A stretch of 64,000 bases of DNA, from NCBI GenBank assembly GCA_015680905.1, contig CM027377.1, positions 38,402,501 to 38,466,500 of the forward strand. Reading direction: 5' to 3'. The notes under the pieces are model-generated. The model saw nothing but the letters and a program-made list of their open reading frames with translations. It was not told where the DNA came from and did not search any database. How positions within the stretch are numbered: position 1 is the first letter of the stretch; every line of letters begins with the position of its first letter. This document shows, piece after piece, positions 46,401 through 58,936 of this stretch. Origin of the DNA: Coptis chinensis. Lineage: Eukaryota; Streptophyta; Magnoliopsida; Ranunculales; Ranunculaceae. The position numbers and the translations under genes are program-made.

Positions 46401-48660
46401 TCCCTGGCATCATCGTGCTCCTTAACTAGCGACTCCAGTGCATGTTGCTCCTCATCCTCATCTGTTTCCTGATTGGAGACCATATCCTGTAGTTCTTTTG
46501 CATTCCCATTGGCTGCAGATTTGTTAGAAAAGTAGGATGTGTCCTTATTTTTCTGCTCCAACATCTCATCAAGGTCTTGCACAGCAAGAATCAATTCGGA
46601 GTTTGATTCTTGAGTTTTTTGTAGTTGTATACGCAGATTCACATTCAGGTCTTTTTCATGATTCAGTTCTTGTCTGAGCTCTTGTAGTAGAGTGTGTGGG
46701 TCCTCACTCTCAAACTGCAATTTGCTTGATACTTTGGCACCATCAGTATGTTTATGCGATCCCTTGAGTTGTTTGCATTCTTCTTTCAGAGCATCCCTTT
46801 CCTCCTTCAGGCTGATGACTTCTCTGGAGAGATCTTGTCCCCTTTTGCTTTCCTTTACAATTTGCTTTTTTAGAGTCTGCAATTCAAGCTCTGATACCTC
46901 TGCCTGCCTTGCGAAAATGACAAGATCATTTTTTAGCTTTTCAACAGAGGCCTCTGACGCATGTGGCGACCTTTCTTTCACAGTACTGTCTTCCGAGCTA
47001 TTTGTTAGATCATCAATACTTCCATCTGGAGCAGAACCTACTGACCACTCTGTATTTGATCTCTGGTGCTCTAGGTAGTTTGTTATAATAGCATTGGTTG
47101 TGGACTTATGAGGCATAGAGCTATGTCTTAGAGGTGATAAGAAGCTGTCCGAGTCCCGATGGATATTGCTCCTCAATCCAAGTTCTTGTGGGGTGTTTCG
47201 CTCGGAACTGCTCTCTGAACCTGAAGCTGATACATCATCAGAACCTTTACGTACTATGAGGATCTCTTTCGGTTCAGATTGCTGAGATGAAGTAATGTCG
47301 ATAGTACCATCCTGTGAAATATGTAAATTAGTAAAATATTTAAGAAACACCAGAACCTAGTTATAACCAGGTGAATTGTTCAAAGAATTCCTGATATTTT
47401 AACCCTTGTTTTTCACATAGTAGGCCATGCAAGAATTTCATTCAGGGGAATATAAGAAAGACAAATATTAGGAAAGATGAGATGTGACCTTACTTCAACA
47501 GAATTGCAGTTTCTGTTTTCATCAGTTTCATGATCGCTAAACTTGCTTCTCAAGCTTCTATCCAGAGACTTAACTGTTGCAATTCCGTTTCCTTCAACAT
47601 CTCTTCAAAGGGGGAAAAATGAAGCAGAATATGAGAAACTATTATCCAAATTTTATCACAAATAAAGAAATTGAACAAATGAACCCAGTTTGACATCATG
47701 GCATGTATACCAACCTTTGATCTTCAGCTCCATTCATTCTCTGTAATATAACCTGTCCAAGATAAAAATAAGACTACATCACAAATCTCAAATAGGCTAT
47801 AAATTACGTATAAGATATTTCAGTCAAAAGAATGCCGTTAAAACAAGAATGCAGATTCAACAAACAATTAGAACAAAAACTTTGATATTCATAAAACTAC
47901 AACATAAATAGTCAGTAAATGAAAAGGTACAAACATGTAGAATTGCGCCCGAAGTCGATGCCTTGAGAGGGAGAGAAACAGTAGAAGGTTTAATTGAATC
48001 AATATAATCTGCAAAATTTATTGTAACTTCTCCAACTAAACCACCTTTTGATGATCCCTGCAAGAACCCCCAAATTAAATATCACAACAGAAAACTAAGG
48101 TAAAAAAAATATGAAAAAAGCGAACGAAGCTAAAAAAGAAGTGTACTAATTTCTTACAGTGGACACAATGAACTGGTATACTTTCTCATTGATCTTTCCA
48201 GTTTTCAACTCTTGTATGAATTTAACAGTTTCATATATCGGATTCTCCCAGCGACATGTTCCATCATGAATTGCACTCTTCTCTAGTCTCACAGTTGGTT
48301 TCCCAACCTCAACAGGAATCAAAGATACCATCAAAGCATCCTTTGCAAGTTGAGGCACCTGATATAACAATAATAAAAATTTAATTCAAAAACAAAAAAA
48401 AAACACTTCCATAGATCTTAACTTACCCAATCACATTACCATTTCCAATGGACTACTCACCAAACACCTCTCACAAATTCAAATTGAACTACATTCTAAC
48501 CAATCTAAACAAATTAGAAGACGCCCTTTTCAGATTCAACAATGCAAGAGGCAAATTCAATTCAAATACAAAAAAATGTTACCTGAGTTGCATGAAATTG
48601 CAATTTGAATACAACTTTGATCTTGTTCTTCTCACTTCTCCATCTACTTGACTTAAACAT
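43465..48660 (-). CDS. NT-C2 domain coiled-coil protein (myosin heavy chain-related)
   Basis: Nine minus-strand exons: 48583-48660, 48158-48358, 47935-48057, 47715-47752, 47494-47602, 45065-47311, 44763-44918, 43848-43978 and 43465-43708. They join in frame to 1108 residues. The first about 145 residues (MFKSSRWRSEKNKIKVVFKL, WENPIYETVKFI, GLVGEVTINFADYIDS) are the NT-type C2 domain, a plant membrane or cytoskeleton targeting module. A Ser-rich linker with SSERNTPQE follows. From about residue 280 to the end, nearly everything is Leu/Glu/Lys/Gln heptad coiled coil, most of it in the 2.2-kb sixth exon. Arabidopsis relatives are annotated as myosin heavy chain-related, but there is no motor domain. 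A role in organelle or cytoskeleton tethering is inferred. The C-terminus (DLDELLSEMASMKAKNESME, then LVMTVRNLKN) matches relatives. Confidence 0.9.
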
Positions 48661-49419
48661 CTTTACTCAATTTCCTCTGCTTCACTTAACCATCAACTCC
48701 ATTTAGTCCAAAGAAAGTTCCCCAACACTCAAAAAGAAGAATCTCAACTTGGGTATCACTCAAAACATGAATTACTACACTGACATACGTAGCAAAACTC
48801 ACCACTGCTCTATACACACTTTATATCTATTTGTAACATTAAAAAGAAACAGCTATAGCACTAGAAAAAACTTTTACAATTCAAAAAAAAAAATGTAGTG
48901 ATCAAATGAGTTATATAACAGTCAATGCATGTGACTGAAAATCAATGAATGGAGAAAAGAGAAATGGTGGAGTGAAGAGAAAGAATAGAATATAAGTAAA
49001 ACAGATCTAAAAAGGAGTACTTCACCAGATGTTCATATTTTGTAACAGATCATATTGATGGATGCATTAAAAAAATATAACATTAAAAAATACAAAGAGA
49101 GTTGAAAGAGAAGGTTCTGTTGTAATATTTATTGATTACTAAAATCCAAAATTAGACAAAAAAATATTTGTGTTGTTGGATACTCTGATTGATTGCGTAA
49201 GGTGAACACTAAGCATATAGTGTCTTTTCATTTGACAAATATGTCCTTCCAGATGTCATTGTATACCCTTCTTTTGGGGCTATGTCCAAATTTTCATATA
49301 ATGTTTGCCTTTTTCAGTTACGCCTAATCCATTCTTATTGTAAGCAAATTTCTTTACTTGTGGAGTCTGACGAGGAAAATTTTCTTAGAGCTAATATGGA
49401 AACTTATAGAAGAATGTTC

Positions 49420-49490
<71 letters not shown>

Positions 49491-49889
49491 TTTCCCCATA
49501 AGGGCGTCTTTGTTTTCCAATAAAATAGGTCGGATCGACCTCAGCAACAATCACACTAAAATGAAAAGTACAATTCTTTTTAAAATAACTAGTTTGATGC
49601 AGGTGCTACGAAACCTCTTGCCTCTTCTATAAAATAATCTATAAAAATTGAATTACTTATTTAAATTTTTTGTATGTAGTATTTATTTTATTGATTTTAC
49701 TTTGGGTGTAGAGATAAATTTGTACTTATCACATAATTATAAAAGTAAAACAGTCACAAAAAAGGAGTAAGGATTTTTTAAATAGTAAAAGATTATAGAG
49801 CTGAGTGCGTCGATAGCAAATTTAGAATCTACTTGCATTGTACCTTAACTTACAACTTGGTTGTCAGATATTACAAAAAAAAACATATC
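48661..49889. other. 5' leader of the coiled-coil gene and spacer
   Basis: Probable promoter and leader of the minus-strand gene, then AT-rich sequence with (TA)n at 49424-49488. No further gene is recognised. Confidence 0.4.
49424..49488. repeat. (TA)n microsatellite
   Basis: Uninterrupted (TA)n of about 65 bp. Confidence 0.97.
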
Positions 49890-50168
49890 TTAGTTGTTTC
49901 AAACTCTTTGAATGTGATTCATATTTTATTGGGTAAGAAAATGGTTCCTTGGTGTTTTTGAGATCTTCACGCTGCCATTAAAGATGTAATTTCTAGAATA
50001 TTTCATGTAGAATTTACACATGTATTTCGAGAATGTAATAGGACTGCTGATTACTTGGCAGCTCTAAAATCTTATAATGGCTGTAACTACTTTGTACCTC
50101 CTTTTGAAACTAGACTTCAAGCCATTGTGAATGAGGACAAAACAAATCATGTGTATTTCAGATTTTAA
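49890..50168 (+). pseudogene. RNase H domain relic of a LINE-type retroelement
   Basis: One frame, with a single internal stop, reads LVVSNSLNVIHILLGKK, then AAIKDVISRIFHVEFTHVFR and ECNRTADYLAALKSYNG. This matches the plant LINE-associated RNase H (RVT_3) pattern, in which SDS(L), HV.RE.N..AD.LA are typical; the SDS aspartate is Asn here. It ends at TAA (50166-50168). No RT or endonuclease part is seen nearby, so only a fragment remains. Confidence 0.65.
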
Positions 50169-50869
50169 ACTAATGAACAGAAAGGGTCTCTAACCTCAAG
50201 TTTTATTTTTTTTTTAAAACTTAACTTACAACTTACTTAATTAAGTGATCAGACATGCTAACAATAATTCTGGTCAAAATCGAAAGAGCGTCGGAGTGTG
50301 CATGATCCACGCTCTCAAAAGTCATATATGTCAATTTTGTTTTTTACTAGTATATTATGTGAAAGGAATGTGGAGCAACGATACATGCCACAGAAGACAA
50401 GAAAAAATATAATGACTCTACATTTGAAAACAAATTTACGATATTTTTTTAAGATAAAATGTACTTACTCCTACATTTTTTAAGATAAAATGACTCTACA
50501 TTTAAACTATATATCAAATTACCGATTTGGCTGCATATTAATTCAGTGACCGAAAGTACTGATGGATAAGTTGTACTGTGAATGTGAGCCTAAACTCCTC
50601 CAATTCGACAAATACAAAAACAATAACATGTATACCAAGGCTCCAAGCTCACCATGGGGTCCTTACTCCTTAAAGCATTGATGAGTATTGCTCATATTGT
50701 CCGTGATCAATTACTTTGGTAGTTTGGTGGTCCTAAATGTACACGTACTCTACAAAATTTATATCTGTACATTACGAATTTACGATGTTCGTAGAACCGT
50801 AGTTAGAGAAATGGATCAGTTATTTATTTATTTATTTCTTCAATCAGTAGAAATTGGAGTTAGTTTGGC
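50169..50869. other. AT-rich spacer
   Basis: No gene or element is recognised. Confidence 0.4.
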
Positions 50870-50877
50870 TGGTTGGG

Positions 50878-51033
50878 CAGGGCGGATTCTAGGATCCTCA
50901 AGCTAGTGGGCTACTGCTATTATTCTTCACCACTATTTTTTTTTTTAAGATAAGTTGTACACACTATTAATATTAGTATTTTTTTTTTTTGCTACAAGTT
51001 GGGGTGTGCTACAGATCCCTGGATCCGTCCCTG
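50878..51033. mobile_element. short hAT-type MITE
   Basis: The element has a perfect 8-bp duplication TGGTTGGG (50870-50877 and 51034-51041). Termini are CAGGGCGGATTCTAGGATC on the left and, read inward from the right, CAGGGACGGATCCAGGGATC. It is 156 bp, T-rich inside, without coding capacity. CAGGG(A/G)CGGA ends are common in plant hAT elements. Confidence 0.85.
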
Positions 51034-51041
51034 TGGTTGGG

Positions 51042-52486
51042 ACCAAAACAACTTAATTATCGTGATCTTTTGGACCACAGACATTTAAAGTTTCAATTAA
51101 AAACATTTTGGTACTTGAATCTCAGAATATGAGTATGCAGTGAACAACTTTTGGACATCGTGGAAATCAGACTGCGATTTATACATAGTTTTGGAACTTA
51201 AAATGTATGTCATATACACATTTACTAGTTTGTTTCAGTGAAAAAGCAAAAACACGCGTATGGTGCGTCCAAGAAAGTGGGACTCACGTGATGGTTATCC
51301 ACCTTATAAAACCAACATGGAAAAGTTGAGATATTTGGCGATATTTTTTTGATGGTAGGTATGTTTCGAGATCGGGTGATTAGGAGACACTGTACCTAAA
51401 ATTACAAGTACAGATTAAGCGATTTCGACAACATTTATCCTGTTATTCAAATCTGTTGTTGGCTCTCCCTAATTGAAATCATTCATAACTTTTTGCATAG
51501 ATTCCACAATGGAGCCTCTTAAGATTTGGTAGGTATTTTCATGATAAATGTTGCAAGACTTTCTCCATCATTCACATATTTCTGTCCACTAATTAGTTGA
51601 ATTTGTATTATCTTTAAGACTTTGAGTATTATGCTTACTTTGATAGGGACCTTAAATCAGCAGACAACCTGATACAATGGTAGTGTGGTTTGGAATATTT
51701 GATTACGACTATTAATTAGTTAATTTTACCCTAAATCAGTATGCATGCCATAACGTGGTGAGATGGATATGACTTTTTAATTCACTGATTTTTTTCCATT
51801 TTTGGTTCTGGAAATAAATGACACATCGATCAGAATTTAATAAATTGTAAACGAGATTCGAATCGCATTATTCTTGTGTAGACGGTAGAGTACAGAATAA
51901 TGGAAGTTATTAAAGAGTCTAGACAATACTTGGAGGAGTCTGACTTGGTGAGAAAAGGTTTACGGGAAAAGAAAAGGCTACAACAATAAAATACGGGTCC
52001 TACTATTAACACCCTCCACATTGTGTTGGGCATATCCCATCCAATTTAGGGTCTGTATTTATATTGTGCACTACACAAATTTCCATACACCCCCACCCAA
52101 TTCACCAAGAACCCAGACACTGTCAAACCGGTACTAACCAGTTTTAGTTTTCGTGTTTTTCTTTTCTTTTTGATCGCTCTCTAACTGCATTCACTAAATT
52201 ATCACCAAATTTTTTATCGATATTTGTGCAAAATTTCAATATATTTCGCAGTGACATATATTGGGTGATGAAGGTTCTAAACTATAAAGGACAATTGCAT
52301 ACTGTATATCTAATTGGTCGTAAAAGTGATATCGCTACTCACATTTATTTATACTATGCATGCAGGGGCGGACCTAGGAGAGGGCTGGACCAGGCTTCAG
52401 CCCGAGGTCCTTTAGCTACAAAACAAAAAATACTATACTACCTGAAGTCCAACTGCTCAAGGCAAAAAAGTCTGCCCACATACTTA
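51042..52486. other. spacer with a partial hAT-like end
   Basis: AT-rich. A CAGGGGCGGACCTAGG sequence at about 52370-52385 resembles a hAT terminus, but no matching right end was established. Confidence 0.4.
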
Positions 52487-52881
52487 GAGTATCTTTAGGT
52501 GGTAGTATCACCTCTAAATTTGCTTCCAAAACTTGGAATTTTGCGAAAAACCAACTTTTAAGTGGAAGCAAATCTGGTAGTATCACATGTCTAGCCGTAT
52601 CCCTGGATGCAAATTTTTCGATTCCGGATGTGGATCTTGGCTACAATGGTAATGTCGTTGCCATTCCAAATGTCGCGTGGGGTTTTTTTTTTTTTTTTTT
52701 TTTTTTTGGGAATGTTACGTGTGTGTTTTTTTTTAAATTTTTTTTTTTTTTTTTTTTTAAGTATTACGACAATTACCAATGACGCCACGGGTGAAATAGC
52801 GGCCACTAGAGTTGGCGATTTTGATAAAAGTTTTGTCAAATTTTGGAGTGCTGGTGATACTACTACCACCGAGAGATGCTC
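52487..52881. mobile_element. Tourist/Harbinger-like MITE
   Basis: Flanked by TTA direct repeats (52484-52486 and 52882-52884). Termini are GAGTATCTTTAGGTGGTAG and, read inward from the right, GAGCATCTCTCGGTGGTAG, each followed by TAGTATCACC. The 395-bp interior has two long T-runs. TTA duplication with GAGCATCTC-type ends fits PIF/Harbinger MITEs. It resembles the element at 41309-41701 in length and first bases. Confidence 0.8.
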
Positions 52882-52884
52882 TTA

Positions 52885-53525
52885 GAACTTGGGCTTGAAG
52901 GATTACACAATGGCATTATCATCAAATGGGTTTGTATGCATGCAGTGTTGGTTTCACCTTTAGGCGAGTTAGGCGGCCGCCTAAGGCCTCATATTTCCTA
53001 ATTTATCAACATATTTGTTTATTATTACCTAATTTTATAAAGAAAAAAAAAACACCAAAAAAAGGATATGATAGTCAATTTGTTTACAAATGGGTTTTCT
53101 ATCCACACACTAATTCGGAGTGGATTAATTTAGAGTGTATACAATCCAATAGTCCACCCAACAAATGACATCTCGAAATATTAATATTAATCCAATGGCT
53201 ACAAGCGCGTAATAATTTCAGTTTTTGTAGTACTGTGCTCATTCAATCAAATTGTTTCAATGGAAGAATAAAAACAAATGGGGAAATCCTAAGTTTAGTG
53301 AAAAAATCTCCACATTCTATGCTTTTACTTTTTCTTATTCCCTCTCTTAATTAAACTGTCTTAATTAAAGAAATTGTCATTACATTTCTCTCATTAAATC
53401 TTTCTCTCTCACTTGTTCTATATTTCACAAATTTCAAGTTTAATCATTTGTCAATTTTACTCTTTGAGTTCTAAACGGATAATCATCAATTCATCATCTA
53501 ATACTCATAGTTCTTGTGAAACTTG
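52885..53525. other. AT-rich spacer
   Basis: No gene. CAGTGTTGGTTTCACC with a GGCGGCCGCC palindrome at about 52941-52985 may be one end of another MITE; no partner end was found. Confidence 0.35.
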
Positions 53526-53528
53526 ATT

Positions 53529-53755
53529 TTTTTTTTTTTTTTTTTTTTAAATTTCAATATGAATATATTATTTTTTTTATTTATAGTTTTGATGTTTATT
53601 TAGTTACGTTCTCGTCATTTTATTTTATCAGAAAAATGTGTGGGCAAACCTGTTTTTAAAGAGATCAGTAACTCAATTGTGTGTAGCGGGGTTCGAACCC
53701 CAGCTCTGGTATCATCACCGAAAGGTTTTACCAACTAAGCTAGAAAACACTTACT
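53529..53755 (-). mobile_element. tRNA-derived SINE
   Basis: On the minus strand a perfect Pol III A box (TAGCTTAGTTGG, 53731-53742) is followed about 30 nt later by a perfect B box (GGTTCGAACCC within 53688-53701). The expected tRNA stems are poor, so it is not a functional tRNA. The sequence continues for about 140 bp into a run of A at about 53529-53549 on that strand. tRNA-like head, unrelated body and A tail define a SINE. The 5' edge and a target duplication were not pinned down. Confidence 0.65.
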
Positions 53756-56029
53756 TCTCGTCCTTTTCGTTTGGTTTGAGTCTTGATACTATATTTTGGC
53801 TCTTAATTTATAATAAAATTGTGAATATATAGTGAATTTTGTTGGTGATTAAAGATTGCCTTGCAAATAAAGGCCACATCTTGGCTTGAGCTAGCCCTGT
53901 ATGCATGTATTACCACATGTGTTCTTTTTCAGTCTCAACTCTTAACACACACTTCATCCAAAATATTATTGTATGTGCCTTGTAAGGGACATCCTATCAA
54001 GCACGTAATGTGCACGCATTCCACACACAACAACTACCTACCCCGCCAGCTTGACTCGATCTCAAGAACACAAACACTCGCTCACCCGTCAAGACCTATT
54101 TAGTTTCAATGACTCGTCACTCGACTTCATCTCGTGACATCATCACCTGCCACCCTCATCATTGTTAGCATTAGCATCAGGCCTTTACCCACTGCAACAC
54201 TCAAATCATTACCATCATCACATCTTTAACCACACTCTTTCTATATCAGCTCAAACAACATAATACCTAGAACCACTACACACGTGCCGCTTGTGAAGGC
54301 GTGTCGCTCATCCTAGCAGCACACATGTCCATACCACCACATGTGTCCTACCAACTGCTTGCTCACAACACCTATAAAAGTCAACCCCATAACTATGGTG
54401 GCTTGATTCCAGTCTCACTCAAGAAGTGCTAGATACGTAGGCATTTTCTTACTCCATTTCCCTTCAGCAAAATCATCCCCTTCCTTCATCTAGGTTAGAG
54501 CTAATTCATAAACATTTTAGTGTAATGTCCTGTGAATCCCTTAGGATAAAAATAGACATTTACAACCTCGTACTCCAAGTCGATCATATGAACTCCATAG
54601 ATGGATCTAGGGGGTGCGTGTGGGGACAGTCACACCAACAATTGTAAAAGTTACATAGTGTGTTAGCAATTTGTTAGAAAAATGACTAGACTATAAGGAT
54701 AGATTCACACCCGCCAAATTTTTACAAAAGCTCCATTACCGCACCTCCTAGTTCAATTACTGGGTTACATATACTCTTGCACCCTCAAACATTGAATCCT
54801 GGTTTCGTCCCTGATCGACTCCACCACTCCAAGTCGATTATATCGACTCCACCAACTCATAACGATTCCAGGCATACGACCTACGACTTCAAGTATCCTC
54901 ATACTACATAATAGCACCACATGCTCAGTCTATCATTGACGACACGTGGCGTGCCACATTTAACTAATCTCCCAGCATTACCTCAAGACTTGTCACTGTA
55001 CTATCAACTACTAGTGCACTTAACATATTCTACCTACTCTTATAAGTGTCACCCGTACCATATGTTGTCACCTACTCCCTCAATCACAACTACATAAAAG
55101 ACACCTCTACACACTCTCAAGGGGGCTGCTTCCTCTCCATCTTCTTCCTCACTCTTTAATGGCTTCTAATGGCTTTATATGTATATGGAATGTGGTAACT
55201 TATAACACATTTCATACACACTCAAATCATTGTAATCACCACCACTATAATTACCTCCATCAATAAACTACCTAACTCCTATGGACGTAGACAACGACTA
55301 TGCTGAACCACCTAAATTATTGTGCATATTTATCTTTACTATGTGCAATCTCTACTAATCAAATGTTTCTCAAATAAATCTCTACCAAGCTAAGATCATA
55401 TGTGGTGTAATGCTCCAAAGTTTTTTTTTTTTTTGGCTAAATTCGTACATTTACATGTCTGATAATACATTAAGTTTAAAGAAATGGGACACATGCCCCC
55501 TGCTCTTGTACAAATGAGCGGATATTTTATAACAGAAACATCTGGTACATTGGCTGTAAGTCCAACAGCAGCTGTTGCTAGATAGCTTCATACTTCATTC
55601 AATTCATGCGGTCACACCTGTTTTTAAAATTTCACGATCTAGCTAGTATACCAGTTGTTTATAAGATACTCTCATATATACAAGCAAATTAAACATTAAA
55701 GTATAAGAACAAGACAAATATTTTATCAGATCAGTACGTATGTGACCAAATAGTAACTATTTAGCATATAACTAAATTAACCGATTAGATCGAGAAGTGT
55801 GAAGGAGATGGATCAACGGTTTGAATGATTAACACTAAACTTTTACTTATACGCAAATAGTATAAATGAAAGGTTCTGGTAATTAAGCCTATAAGTAATA
55901 ACAACAGAAGAGTTGGTCAGGAAAAGGGTGCACTTTAATATATCACATATTTGACATATCTGGTTGGGCACAAGATGTTGTAGCAGGTACACAAAGAGAA
56001 AAGCTAGGGAGTTGGTTGTGTAAGGTGGG
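53756..56029. other. spacer of about 2.3 kb
   Basis: A less AT-rich stretch (about 53950-55300) with many CCACCAC/CACATGT words and no open frame of note. It may be an old, unrecognised repeat. No gene is supported. Confidence 0.35.
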
Positions 56030-56242
56030 TTAGTTGTTTCCTGGCTTTCTGCTTTGTTTTGCTTTGCTTGGCTTTAAAGCAGCATGTATTGGCCCGGAAG
56101 ACCACGTGGATTGAAGCATGCATGCGGGTTCAGACTTCAGAATGCATATTGAGGGATAGTTCAGAGAATTGATCGAAGGTTGAGTAAAATCATGCACTGC
56201 TCCAGGGAGTTGAGAATTAGGTTGCAATGATAGATTGTACAT
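56030..56242 (-). other. unrecognised 70-residue open frame, possible last exon
   Basis: The minus frame MYNLSLQPNSQLPGAVHDF ... LKPSKAKQSRKPGNN has more codon-like composition than its surroundings and a basic end. No domain was recognised. It might be a C-terminal exon relic or chance. Confidence 0.2.
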
Positions 56243-58936
56243 TTGTGCAATTGTGCCGTACCATAAGTCAGTGGCGGAGGCAGGAATTTGAGTGAGAGTG
56301 AACTAGCCAAACAACTAAACATAAAAAATAATAAAAAATAAAATAAATAAACTAATAATTCAAACCCAATCACAAAACAAATATATTTCAAAAAAATAAA
56401 AATAAAAACAAATTATATAGTATGCATTCAATGGAGGCAATAGTAATTATAATAGTAATTATGTAGTAACAAAGTTATTGTTGAAATGGCATATTCATCG
56501 TGCATGTTTTTGTCATCTCAATTATAATAGTAATTAAGGGATGCATACTTGGTAGGAAGTGCATGTGTTCTTTTTCTTTAAGGAAACTCATAAGAAATGA
56601 TAGACCATTTCTTCTTTGGATGATCTGCTTTTTTATAAACCAAGACACTGCAATTCCATGACAAGACCATCCAACCTTGTGCGGAAATGAAGAGCTCATT
56701 CAAGTGTTCCAAATTACGTAACATTTGATGCACCTGGAACGTGCGACCTCTTCGAATGTTTTAGCCGTTGTAAATTTTATTCTTATCATTATTTAAGAAC
56801 TTACATATTTTCAGAAGGAAAATGCACCTGGAACATGCGACCTCTTCGGATGTTTTAGTTGTTGTAAACTTTATTCTAATCATTGTTTAAGAAGTTACAT
56901 ATATTCAGAAAGAAAATAAGAAAATTGGCATTCCAAAAGTCTTTCCAACTAATAACATGTTTACTGTTGACACAGACACTTTATCATAGCACGCTATTGA
57001 GCCCAATAACCCGATTACACATGTTAAGGAGAAGGGTACGTGTGGCATTTTTTTATTGGTTAATTTTTTTTTGATAGGAGTGTGTGCCTTCCTGTGTGTT
57101 TGGGTTTGTTAAGTGATAACTATTTTTGTAAGAAAAAGTTGAGGGTGCACCTAGGGTTTTCAATGGATCGGTTTGGGTTGGATTCGGAAAAATCCAAACT
57201 CGAACTGATAAAATATATTGCAAATCGAACCCGAACCAATTCGAACCGAAAACTATAAAAGCAATTAAATCTTAAATTAAATCAATTAATTTCAACCACA
57301 CAATTGATAAACATATACAAAATTAATCATAAATATTACTAAAATGTCATCTTATCAGTTCGGTGGAGGGCAAATCCAAAACCAAATCAATATCTCATCG
57401 GTTCGGCTTCGAATCAGTAGAAAGTAAACAAAATTACCAAAACCCAAACCGTTTTTTATCGGTTTGGTTCGAATCGGTTATCGAGTTATCGAAACAAAAC
57501 CTCTAAGGGCTCCGCCACTGCCACAAGTTGTATCCTCGATCCGATCCACACGGAAGCTTGTCTCTGCTGATCATGCATTTCAGAGGCTTCGATTTTCTTG
57601 TATGCACTTATTTGATGGCACAATAGCATTTTATGGGAAAGCTTGATTTTGTCACTTCTGATGTTTTCATTTTTCATTTTTTTTCCTCTCCCTGTGCAGG
57701 TATGCCTTTTTCAGCCTGAAGAAAATAAACGATCTAGGTGCTCCCTAATTAATAGAAGTTCCACTCAATAGTTTTTTCCCTTGTTTTGCTGTTAAACACA
57801 TTTTTAGCATTTTCTACTGTGACCTGCACTATTTAATTTTGAGCTGGAAATATTGTGGTAGACTGCTATTGACTATTATAATTGGAGTAGTCAGTTAGAA
57901 ACTAGCTCTCGGGACTAGGAAATCACAAATGCAACAAACGAAAGGTGATCGCCCGATCACCATCACGAATTCAGAGCTCCTTGATTCAATTCTAACTGGT
58001 AACTGGCATCTCAACTGCCTTTGTGTTCGTGTGTGTGTGCTTCCCTTTTCCCTCCACCATTGTCGGTAGGTGTAGGACACGCTCACTTTCTTTGTAGGGT
58101 CGTTGGCAAAATAAGAACCAAAACACATGCCTGGTGCCCAAAAGAAGTTGAATACCACATGGTTGTGAAAGTGGATTTCTTTTTACCTTGCACTGTTATT
58201 GGGCCTTAGTTGGTGGCCCACTTAATAGTTCTGAAGGCTTCACTGGCAAGTTTTCAGTGGCAATGAAAATATAGTGGTTTTCATGATTCCAGTTAACACG
58301 CCTGCAGAACTTCTGAGATACTGGATGTGGCAGTGTGGCACCCGGAGTGCTAAGTCTCAAGGGCCCATAAAGAAAACAAAGTAATCCTATCGCCTTCACA
58401 TCCCACAAGACCATAACCTCTAAGACGAATCTCCAACCCCGAAGGCTATATATCGGTACATGGAGTTATAAGACTCTACAGAAATCAAACCAGAAGGATA
58501 TCTCTGTTGCTCTAAACTTGCATCCTTGCTGCATGTGGAGTAAATATCATAATGTTTATGTTAATTTGTTTTTTTTTTCGATAATGATGGGTATTTTAAT
58601 TTGACATAAACTTAGTGGCATACTGGCATACAATCCATATTTGAATATTTTCGACTTTCTCCTGCTGCCTTTGGCAAGTCAAAAACTCAAAATCATGATC
58701 ATTGAGAATAAAAGAGTACATGTAGTACATCCAGTGATCCAGTACCGAAAACAGAAGATGCGCATGAGTTTTATAAATGCTCATGAGTTTAAGCAAAAAA
58801 GATGGCAAGTTGCTCACGAGATGGTGGAGCCCATTTTTGGTGGAATATTGTATGCGGAGTTTGTTTATGGTCTAATCAAGAAGTGCCACGTGAGAAGTTA
58901 ATAATGGACCAAACTTGAAACTTACAATTTATTGAT
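56243..58936. other. spacer with a diffuse repeat
   Basis: No gene is supported. At about 57160-57510 the sequence is dense in TCGGTTTGG and AACCGAA words in both orientations, as in degenerate plant MITEs. A near-direct repeat of about 100 bp (GCACCTGGAACGTGCGACCTC-like) occurs near 56730 and 56825. Confidence 0.4.

Noticed and set aside
45132..47078. Plus-strand Ser/Phe/Leu-rich frames
   Set aside because: They are shadows of the minus-strand coiled-coil gene, arising from its Glu/Lys-rich codons.
52370..52604. hAT element starting CAGGGGCGGACC
   Set aside because: A possible right end at about 52600 gives only 5 of 8 matching target bases and would overlap the better-supported MITE at 52487.
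53640..53755. Functional tRNA gene
   Set aside because: A and B boxes are perfect, but the acceptor, T-stem and anticodon stems do not pair properly, so a SINE head is more likely.
57160..57510. Defined transposon with AACCGAA-rich ends
   Set aside because: The repeat character is clear, but the two ends do not align convincingly and no target duplication is visible.
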